The translations under genes were made by a program, and so were the position numbers. Source: Campylobacterota bacterium (GTDB lineage Bacteria > Campylobacterota > Campylobacteria > Campylobacterales > Sulfurovaceae). From it: a stretch of 9,442 nt of DNA. Where the stretch lies: assembly GCA_003646525.1 (NCBI GenBank), contig QMKU01000031.1, positions 1-9,442 of the forward strand. The letters are read 5' to 3'. Within the stretch, counting starts at the first letter, position 1. The number at the start of each line of letters is the position of its first letter. The notes under the pieces are model-generated. The model did no database searches. It saw only the letters and a program-made list of their open reading frames with translations, and was not told the DNA's origin. Positions 1 to 6,047 of this stretch are shown piece by piece.

Positions 1-2194
1 AGATATCATCATTTGCCGTTATTAGGACAAAAGGCTCATTAATAACTCTATCCTCTCCTGTAGCAGTATCGTTTGAGTCCGTCATAATTGTACCTAATTC
101 ATTAATCTCTTCTTCATAGTTATGATGTGGAAGACGCCAATTATAATAACTCGCTAATTCAAGACCTTTGCAATAAGTATCAGCTTGATTCCATGTAACA
201 TTATTCTCTCCACCACGAACATGTGCTGTATCTTCCCACATCAAATCACCAACAGTAACTGTTCCTTCTGCCTCAACTACTTCAGCGAGAGTTGTTGAAG
301 TAAATATTGCACTTTGTGTTCCAACATTTAAAGTTGTAAATGCAGATGTACTGTAGTCAACTGAACTTGTATGACGAATTTTAATACTTTGCGTTGTATA
401 TATAGTTGTATAAGAGCTTGTCCAAGTTGAACCACCATCCATAGAGTATTCACCTGCTACAATAGTTATGTTAACTTCACTATTTATTTGACTTATCTCT
501 GCATCAAATACAACAGTTACATCTAACTCTACATCAATCAAATCTCTTGTACCATTTATGTAAGCTATAGTATCTTCTACATCTAAGTTATAACTTTGAC
601 CATGTTCTGCAACCATTACAGCACCATGATGATAGACTTTTTTATCTTCATTATAAGGCATAGAGAAATAAGCAAAGTTTTCATCTACAGAGACTGACTT
701 AGATAATCCATCTTCTGCGTTTGTTTTTATTATATTTTTTTGGTTAGTTGAACTGCCTTGAACAAAAGTAAATCCTTTAGTACTAAGCATGTTCCAGCTT
801 CCAGACTCTCCAAGAGCTATATATTTTATTAAATCACTATATAGTATAGAAACTTGATGACCAAAGTCTTCATCTTCTGTAGGTGCCAATTTTCCATTTT
901 CAGAAGCCGTATCAAACTCTCTTTTAAATAGATAAGCACCTTTATGATAAGTACCAACTATTATATGATCAGAAGATATATCTACACTAATTCCAAAGTG
1001 ATCACTTAAACTACTTAAATCTGATGCTTTAAGTTCAGCCATAAACTCCAATGAATCACTTAAGTAATTGTAGTAGTATGCGAAACCTGCTCCTAACTCT
1101 TCCTTGTCATCTCCTACAATAGGAAAGGACATAGAACCCACAACAAAGTAGTCACCATCAATTGCTACATCATATCCAAACCAATCCATCTCTTTTCCAT
1201 CTGGACGAGTTAATCTCTCTTTTTGTTCAAAATCTCCACTATCAACATTAAGTTGATAAAGATACGCAGCACCTTTATGGTCATCATCATTATAAGCACC
1301 TACAATTAGCAAGTCATCACTAAGATCTACACTTGCACCAAAATGTGCAGAACTGCTTAATCCTGATGCTACTATCTCTTGTTCTAATTGATAAAGTCCA
1401 TGTACATCCATTTTATAAATGTAAACTTTACCTTCTAGTCCATTACCATCTTCTCCTGCCCAGAAAATACCATCACCATAGATTAAATACTCTCCATCAA
1501 TAGAAATTGAAGCATCATCAGCTGAAATATTATTTTCTTCAGAAGGTACAATTTTTTGAACTTGTTGATATTCTCCATTAACATCTTTCTCATGTATATA
1601 TATACCATTTCTTGCTAGAGTAGCAACTTTTTCATTATCTGTATCTATATCAAATCCAAATAGTGCATCTTTGGTTGGATCATCAGGATAGATATATTTT
1701 GGTACCTCTACTACAGCTTCAATATCTATAGAGTTTGTAGATGCACCTTGACAAATATTTAACTCATTTTGTGCTATATCTATATATAATGTTACATTAT
1801 TATCAAAATCAGTTCCATCATAAGCTATATGAAGTTGTGCTGAAGTAGCGTTTATATAATTTACACTATCTATGCTAATACTACTTGGAATATCCCAAGC
1901 AAAAACAAAGTTTGAACTATCTAAAGTATTGTCAATAAATTCAAGATAGTTACTAAGATTAATATCTAAAACTGCACCATTTAAATTACCTTCATTTAAT
2001 TTAATATTATTATAAATAGAAAGACTTGCTCTAATGGCATATTGACCATCATCTATAAAGTTAATTGGTACAAATGAGTCAACATAATCTGTTGCTTTGA
2101 TAGTTAACTCTCCTCCACCCCAAGTAGGTATACGAAGCATTACATTGGACGATGTAGAACTATGCAGAGTTAGATACCCTCTGCAAATGTATAG
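1..2194 (-). pseudogene. 3' portion of a frameshifted modular surface protein (Ig-like, FG-GAP-like, DUF1566/Lcl_C-like), cut by the left edge
   Basis: This minus-strand frame is open from just after a TGA at 2197-2195 to the window edge (over 720 codons) and continues the protein encoded at 2170-3627 in another frame. The first in-frame ATG is at 2140 but has no Shine-Dalgarno, so independent translation is doubtful. In order it shows the second half of a HIM-like (DUF1533-type) domain (LTIKATDYVDSFV, about 2120-2070); an Ig-like module with LNEGNLNGAVLDI and AYDGTDFD (about 2000-1780); FG-GAP-like beta-propeller repeats, with HFGASVDLSDDLLIVGAY near 1350-1295, WFGYDVAIDGDYFVVGS near 1190-1135 and HFGISVDISSDHIIVGTY near 1005-945, and weaker copies around them; a second Ig-like module (YSMDGGSTW, about 450); and, at the edge, a DUF1566/Lcl_C-like start with GDLMWED, TWNQADTYCKGL and the hallmark NWRLP (about 265-115). 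Ile codons are mostly ATA and ATT, unlike secA. It is probably an extracellular or outer-surface adhesin-like protein; ligand and C-terminus are unknown. Confidence 0.8.
2170..2181 (-). other. Frame break (-1) splitting the surface protein gene
   Basis: Minus-strand codons in the upstream frame are GAG (2181-2179), GGT, ATC, TAA (2172-2170). Reading GGG at 2179-2177 after GAG instead, a -1 shift, gives GAG GGG TAT CTA ACT CTG, and the protein continues as DYTFAEG then YLTLHSS, which restores a HIM-like domain. The difference is equal to one missing base in or next to the GGG run. No classical X XXY YYZ slippery heptamer is present, so a real mutation or a sequence/assembly error is more likely than programmed frameshifting. 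Confidence 0.75.
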
Positions 2195-3627
2195 TCATTT
2201 GGATTAAGTAATACGGCTGCACTACCATAACAAATTGACATCCATATCTCTGTAATTTTACTTCTCCAATTGGCATTATCATTAAAGGTAAAGTCTAAGT
2301 TTGGAGTTTCAAGAGTATGACCATAACCATTTATATATGGTGGCTGATCTTCTGTTATAGTAATATCAAAAACTATACTATCCATACCGTTATCACCATA
2401 AGCAGATATTTTCACATCTCTATGTAGTGCAGGTAGAGTCGGTGTACCACTAAGCTCCCCAAATTCTGAATCAAAACTTGCCCAACTTGGCTTGTTCTCT
2501 ATGGTAAATGGTTTTGTTGCAGGAGCAAAATTATTATAATCTGTACTTAACTGAGGAGTATAGCTATAAAGTTCATGTATATTTCCTCTCATATTAGGTG
2601 CACCTACAATAAGTGGTATTTTTGTACTATCACTTGCTTTTGTAGTTGTACTGAATGTATCACTTATACCACCTATTGTTATGAGAGTATTTAGTGTTGT
2701 TGCATCCTGATTTGAAGATAGATGAGCAACTTTTACAACATCACCATTTTTTACTTTCAAAACATCACTTTGTCCATTTACAAGAAAATAAGTATAATCT
2801 TCTCTTGGGTAATCACTACTTGAAATATCAACTTCTACATCGCTAGCCAAACCTCCAACAGTAATAGAAGAGCTAAACCATTGATTAATATTTACACCTA
2901 CCTCATCTGTAAAATTAAAATTTTCAGGTGAATTAGGATTGCTAACCACATTAACATCAATCTCTTCTAGTGCACTTACGCCATGACTATCACGAACTTC
3001 AAATTTTACAACATACAAACCTACAGTATCAAACAGTTGAGATAAGTCAAGAGAAGTTCCAGCGCCATGCATACTACTTCCACCCTTTAATCCATACATC
3101 CACTGATATGTCATCTTATCGCCATCTGCATCATTTGCAACAGCTGTAATATTTAGAGTACTACCCACAACTATTTCTCTATTTGAACCAATATCAGCTG
3201 TAGGAGCATTATTTGGAAGTACAGTAACATTCAACTCATTACTATCTTCTTTTCCTGAGGTATCTTTTACTATTAGAGTATAGATAAAATTACCATCTTC
3301 CATGATTGCTGAAGCTTCAAATGGGCAAGTATATTCATCCATGTCTTTCATAGGTGGAGAGATTATATTCTCTATCAATGTACTACCATCAGGATTTGTC
3401 CATCTACAATAAACTATACCATTATTGTCTCTCGCACCAGCCATAGCATATGGTGTTTGACCTGCATATATCTGCTTATTTACCATCTTCTCTGAACCGT
3501 CAATTGTAGCAACAGGACGATTGCTTTTGACAGTAGCTGGTAAAACACCTGCCATATAGTAGAACAATATATCCGCCTGTAAAACAAATGCATTTAAAAT
3601 AATAAATACAAAAAGAAATTTTTTCAT
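2170..3627 (-). CDS. 5' portion of the modular secreted surface protein (signal peptide, PKD/Ig-like, He_PIG-like, partial HIM-like)
   Basis: It encodes 485 residues from ATG 3627-3625 to TAA 2172-2170. This start is chosen over an upstream in-frame ATG at 3813 because it opens a typical signal peptide (MKKFLFVFIILNAFVLQA, likely cleaved after A18), has AAAGG 8 nt upstream, and follows a good promoter; the longer frame would run through a terminator. Visible modules are an Ig/PKD-like segment (about 36-137), a clear PKD domain (about 140-228, NDADGDKMTYQW and GLYVVKFEVRDSHG), an Ig-like module (about 248-330, ITIGGISDTFSTTT), a He_PIG-type putative Ig domain (about 355-425, KPSWASFDSEFGELSGTPT) and the first half of a HIM-like domain (about 450-485, ending in NPNDYTFAEG). 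The stop interrupts that last domain and its second half continues in the next frame downstream. It is therefore the 5' fragment of one gene. The product should be exported by Sec; no sortase motif, lipobox or membrane anchor is seen in this part. Confidence 0.82.
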   Translation of the reverse strand: MKKFLFVFIILNAFVLQADILFYYMAGVLPATVKSNRPVATIDGSEKMVNKQIYAGQTPYAMAGARDNNGIVYCRWTNPDGSTLIENIISPPMKDMDEYTCPFEASAIMEDGNFIYTLIVKDTSGKEDSNELNVTVLPNNAPTADIGSNREIVVGSTLNITAVANDADGDKMTYQWMYGLKGGSSMHGAGTSLDLSQLFDTVGLYVVKFEVRDSHGVSALEEIDVNVVSNPNSPENFNFTDEVGVNINQWFSSSITVGGLASDVEVDISSSDYPREDYTYFLVNGQSDVLKVKNGDVVKVAHLSSNQDATTLNTLITIGGISDTFSTTTKASDSTKIPLIVGAPNMRGNIHELYSYTPQLSTDYNNFAPATKPFTIENKPSWASFDSEFGELSGTPTLPALHRDVKISAYGDNGMDSIVFDITITEDQPPYINGYGHTLETPNLDFTFNDNANWRSKITEIWMSICYGSAAVLLNPNDYTFAEGI

Positions 3628-3635
3628 AAAACATA

Positions 3636-3640
3636 CCTTT
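3636..3640 (-). promoter_or_regulatory. Ribosome binding site deciding the start of the surface protein gene
   Basis: The minus strand reads AAAGG, then 8 nt, then ATG at 3627. It supports the signal-peptide methionine as the start over the farther upstream ATG. Confidence 0.65.
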
Positions 3641-3664
3641 AACTTAATTTTTAAACATAAATTA

Positions 3665-3693
3665 ATTATATCATTTTTCCTATATAAAATCAA
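3665..3693 (-). promoter_or_regulatory. Predicted sigma-70 type promoter of the surface protein gene
   Basis: On the minus strand TTGATT (3693-3688, -35-like) is followed after exactly 17 nt by TATAAT (3670-3665). The -10 is preceded by TGA, giving an extended -10 (TGN-TATAAT). Transcription would start near 3658, leaving a leader of about 30 nt before the ATG at 3627. The promoter lies directly after the terminator at 3721-3755, which insulates this gene from the lolA-rmuC operon. Confidence 0.7.
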
Positions 3694-3720
3694 GTTTTTT
3701 ATAAAAAATAAACAGGAGTC

Positions 3721-3755
3721 AAAAAAAAAGGGGGCAACAACTACAGGTGACCCCC
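3721..3755 (-). terminator. Rho-independent terminator, minus strand, ending the lolA-rmuC transcript
   Basis: On the minus strand GGGGG (3755-3751) pairs with CCCCC (3734-3730). The stem extends through a U-G wobble, one C-U mismatch and A-U and C-G pairs to a loop of about 8 nt, and is followed at once by nine T residues (3729-3721). On the plus strand no T tract follows the stem, so it acts in one direction only. It lies about 140 nt beyond the rmuC stop, leaving a fairly long 3' untranslated region. Confidence 0.85.
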
Positions 3756-3799
3756 AATGGCGTTCAATTTTAATTCTATTCCTTGGATACATAACGGTT

Positions 3800-3825
3800 A
3801 TCTCTAGCCTCATTGGCTATGAGAT
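3800..3825 (-). other. Bulged 10-bp inverted repeat (hairpin) between rmuC and its terminator
   Basis: In plus-strand letters ATCTC-TAGCC (3800-3809) and GGCTA-T-GAGAT (3815-3825) form a 10-bp stem with one bulged T at 3820 and a 5-nt loop (TCATT). It sits in a gene-free stretch of about 136 nt (3756-3891) upstream, in transcript direction, of the strong terminator. It could be a 3' UTR structure, part of a small RNA or a remnant of a mobile end; no T tract follows it on either strand, so it is not a terminator on its own. I recognise no known RNA family here. Confidence 0.5.
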
Positions 3826-3891
3826 TGTGTTAGTTTTGACTACTGATTCTCAATACGAGTAATACAATGGAATTGACAACTTAGGCTAGTC

Positions 3892-5307
3892 TCAAGAGTC
3901 TAGTAAAAAACTTTCCTGAAGGATCTCTATCTGCTGTGAAGCGTCACTTATCTTTGCGCTCAGTTGGGCAAGCCGTCCATACATCTCTTCGGCTTCTATT
4001 GCCAATGCATCTATCTGACTATAGTGATATTTGTAATCCCATAGCATTACAACCCTCTGCAAGGTTGCCAAAAGCATCGTAGGATTTACAAGTACAATAT
4101 GTTTTTCTATACTCTGCTCATAGATGTGGCTCTCTTGCTTCAGTGCAAGATTTAGGGCTTCATCATCAGGAACCAACATCCAATAGTAGCTACTGCTTGC
4201 TGATTTTTGCATCTTATTCTTCAGTTTCTCGATATGACTTTTGAGTGATATCAGATATTCAGAAAATTTTTCATCTTTTTCTGATAAATTTATTGCATGC
4301 TGATAATCCTCATAGTAATCCATAGAAAAACTAGCATCTAGTATAATGTTTTGATCATTTGGCAGGGAGATGATGACATCTAAACCCTTTTTATTACCTC
4401 TCTCCTCTGAACTTTTGAACTTTGTATATTTGTCTTGATTAATACCTGATCTTCCCAAGAGTTTGACAATGACTTCTACACCAAAATAGGCAAGTCTACC
4501 CTCTTCTTTTGGCCCCCAAGAGAGTGCTTCAACATCTTCTGGTATCTTCTGGTATAATTTAGCATGTGTTATCATTTCAAGTTGTAGATTTCTCTTTCTG
4601 CCCGTATGTTTCTCAAGATCAAACATCAACTCTTTTTGGTAGCGAGAAATAGCATTTGAGAGAGGAGAGAGTCGTGCCAGAGCAGTTTTATGTCGCAATG
4701 TATCAAATAGCATATAGTTCTTTTTGGAAACTTCATCAGCCAACTTTTCTATCTCTCTGCGTTGCTCTCTTTTGTTGCCACTTAACAAAATAAGTTTTTC
4801 AAAAATTCGACGCTCTTGCTGACTAGTTTTCATAAGTATCTTCGTATGACTATTGCGAATCCTACTGTTGTCTTCGAGTAGGAGCTCATAGCGTTTTTGC
4901 ACTTCTTTGTGCTCAAAGGTTAATACTTGAAAATCCTTTGTAAGAGTTTCTATTTTATGGGTATCTAGTCGCTCCTTCTCTTTGAGGAGATTCATCTTCT
5001 CATGCATCTTGAGTATAAGATCTTTTTTGGACTTGAGTTGTATCTTGGCATCACTAAACTGTTTCAGCTCCTCCCTCAGTGCCAAATCATCTTTTTCCAT
5101 AACTTCAAAATTCTCCTGAAGTATTTTCATCTTATTGCTTTTTTCTAAATCCATCTCTTTGGCATCCAGCAGACTATCTTTGAGAGTTTTGATCCGACTC
5201 GTAAAAATAATAATGACCAAAGCCACTGTCAATATAATCACAGTCACTACAGCCGCAACAAAGAGACGCTGAGACTTATCTGTCAGCGTATCTAGCAGTG
5301 CCTCCAC
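3892..5307 (-). CDS. rmuC: RmuC-family protein (DNA recombination / inverted-repeat stability), divergent nuclease-like motif
   Basis: This 471-residue protein starts at GTG (5307-5305) and stops at TGA (3894-3892). The start is backed by a strong TAGGAGG 6 nt upstream, inside the end of lolA. It has one N-terminal membrane segment (about 14-36), a long charged coiled coil (about 40-235) and a C-terminal RmuC domain (about 252-455). The latter is recognised from IPEDVEALSW, a FGVEVIVKLLGRSGI segment matching the usual GxWGExxLxxxLxxxGL, LDVIISLP (309-316), MLVPDDEALNLAL (377-389) and IVLVNPTMLLATLQRV (404-419). RmuC proteins belong to the PD-(D/E)XK nuclease-like fold and in E. coli limit inversions at short inverted repeats. 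Here the normally conserved DSK after the central strand reads D324-A325-S326, and the GxWGE tryptophan is phenylalanine, so nuclease activity is uncertain. Length and layout are normal for the family. It is the second gene of the lolA operon. Confidence 0.82.
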   Translation of the reverse strand: MEALLDTLTDKSQRLFVAAVVTVIILTVALVIIIFTSRIKTLKDSLLDAKEMDLEKSNKMKILQENFEVMEKDDLALREELKQFSDAKIQLKSKKDLILKMHEKMNLLKEKERLDTHKIETLTKDFQVLTFEHKEVQKRYELLLEDNSRIRNSHTKILMKTSQQERRIFEKLILLSGNKREQRREIEKLADEVSKKNYMLFDTLRHKTALARLSPLSNAISRYQKELMFDLEKHTGRKRNLQLEMITHAKLYQKIPEDVEALSWGPKEEGRLAYFGVEVIVKLLGRSGINQDKYTKFKSSEERGNKKGLDVIISLPNDQNIILDASFSMDYYEDYQHAINLSEKDEKFSEYLISLKSHIEKLKNKMQKSASSSYYWMLVPDDEALNLALKQESHIYEQSIEKHIVLVNPTMLLATLQRVVMLWDYKYHYSQIDALAIEAEEMYGRLAQLSAKISDASQQIEILQESFLLDS

Positions 5308-5309
5308 CC

Positions 5310-5846
5310 TTAGCCTCCTATCTGATCATAAGCATCAGGAAAATCACAATCCATTTGTCTCTTGTTGATTTTCTTTTTCCCATATTTCATTTGTGAAAAA
5401 ACAATTAGAACACTATTGTCTAAGTTGTCCTTATAAGCAATACGACTTAGCTCTTGTCGTCTGTTGACTTGAATCGTGTAATTTTTTCCTTTATACTTGG
5501 CAAGATAAACCGTGGGACGGTGCAGTTTTACATTTCTGAGTATCGCCGACAACTCCAAGCCTTCCTCTAGCCTATAAGTCGAAACTTGTTCCAAATCATG
5601 ATCGACTACTTGCAAACTAATCCCATCGACACAAACTTCTTTTTTATAAGGAGTACGATAACTCCATTTGAAATGATCTGGAGTAGAAAAAACTATCTTA
5701 CCCTGATATATAATTTTTTTCTTCTGCTCATTGCTGATTGTTTGTTTAAATTTAGCTTGAAAACTGACAGGCAATACAACCCTATTTTCAGCAAAAAGTG
5801 CCGTAATACAAAATACAAAAAGCAAAAAGCAATATTTTTTTATCAA
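5310..5846 (-). CDS. lolA: LolA, periplasmic outer-membrane lipoprotein carrier
   Basis: This 178-residue protein takes lipoproteins released by the inner-membrane Lol ABC transporter and carries them across the periplasm. It has a Sec signal peptide (residues 1-19, ending ALFA) and the LolA-type core FQAKFKQT (29-36), YQGKIVFSTPDHFKWSY (47-63), a proline, then VDGISLQVVDHDLEQV (73-88). These match the family pattern of F-x-Q, G-x-(I/L)-x-F-x-x-P-x-x-(F)-(R/K)-W-x-Y and D-G-x-x-L-x-x-x-D. The start is TTG at 5846-5844, the only one that opens a signal peptide; AAAGGA lies 7 nt upstream. It is the first gene of the operon with rmuC (2-nt gap) and is divergent from secA. Length is slightly short but normal for this phylum. 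The C-terminus is Cys-Asp-Phe-Pro-rich and less conserved. Confidence 0.88.
   Translation of the reverse strand: MIKKYCFLLFVFCITALFAENRVVLPVSFQAKFKQTISNEQKKKIIYQGKIVFSTPDHFKWSYRTPYKKEVCVDGISLQVVDHDLEQVSTYRLEEGLELSAILRNVKLHRPTVYLAKYKGKNYTIQVNRRQELSRIAYKDNLDNSVLIVFSQMKYGKKKINKRQMDCDFPDAYDQIGG
5314..5320 (-). promoter_or_regulatory. Strong ribosome binding site of rmuC, embedded in the lolA 3' end
   Basis: The minus strand reads TAGGAGG, 6 nt before the GTG at 5307. The site overlaps the last lolA codons (Ile-Gly-Gly), and the lolA stop lies between it and the GTG. This arrangement suggests translational coupling and fixes the GTG start. Confidence 0.75.
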
Positions 5847-5853
5847 CTATAAT

Positions 5854-5859
5854 TCCTTT
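5854..5859 (-). promoter_or_regulatory. Ribosome binding site deciding the TTG start of lolA
   Basis: The minus strand reads AAAGGA, 7 nt before the TTG at 5846. No in-frame ATG offers a signal peptide. Confidence 0.6.
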
Positions 5860-5874
5860 AAAATTCTAAAAACA

Positions 5875-5880
5875 AGTATA
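5875..5880 (-). promoter_or_regulatory. Putative -10 box of the lolA-rmuC operon
   Basis: The minus strand reads ATTATACT with TATACT as the -10 hexamer, placing transcription start near 5868 and leaving a short leader of about 20 nt. No convincing -35 box is seen, which is usual for Campylobacterota promoters. Confidence 0.45.
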
Positions 5881-5945
5881 ATCCTACTCAAAAAGCTCTA
5901 ACAAGCCGATGAAAGTTTCTCAAACCAGCATATCAACAACCTTTA

Positions 5946-5964
5946 TATAATATGTGGATATAAT
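5946..5964 (+). promoter_or_regulatory. Putative secA promoter with two overlapping TATAAT boxes
   Basis: Two perfect TATAAT hexamers lie 13 nt apart on the plus strand (5946-5951 and 5959-5964) in an A+T-rich stretch about 85-100 nt upstream of secA. No clear -35 accompanies either, consistent with the weak -35 requirement in Campylobacterota. Which one is used cannot be told from sequence. Confidence 0.5.
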
Positions 5965-5967
5965 AAT

Positions 5968-5981
5968 ATGAAAAATTTCAT
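5968..5981 (+). repeat. Perfect palindromic inverted repeat at the predicted secA transcription start
   Basis: ATGAAA, AA, TTTCAT form a 6-bp perfect inverted repeat immediately after the second TATAAT box. It could be an operator or a small 5' leader hairpin, or chance in A+T-rich DNA. It also contains the ATG of a tiny open frame (MKNFMGSS, 5968-5994) with a weak GGA upstream; evidence that it is translated is poor. Confidence 0.35.
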
Positions 5982-6047
5982 GGGGTCGTCTTAATCACTA
6001 TCAAGTCATCCTCAGAATTGAAACTGCCTTACAGGATATAAAATACC

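Noticed and set aside
2170..2181. Programmed -1 ribosomal frameshifting at the surface protein break
   Set aside because: There is no slippery heptamer, and no clear stimulatory hairpin was noticed just downstream; mutation or sequence error is more economical.
3757..3807. A 16-codon plus-strand open frame starting MAFNFNS
   Set aside because: It has no ribosome binding site, lies antisense in the rmuC 3' region and resembles no known small protein.
3628..3813. A 62-codon in-frame upstream extension of the surface protein gene starting at ATG 3813
   Set aside because: It would read through a strong terminator and the gene's own promoter and would bury the signal peptide inside the protein; the SD and signal peptide support 3627.
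5586..5852. Plus-strand open frame of 88 codons opposite lolA
   Set aside because: It lies antisense within a clear lolA gene and has no family features.
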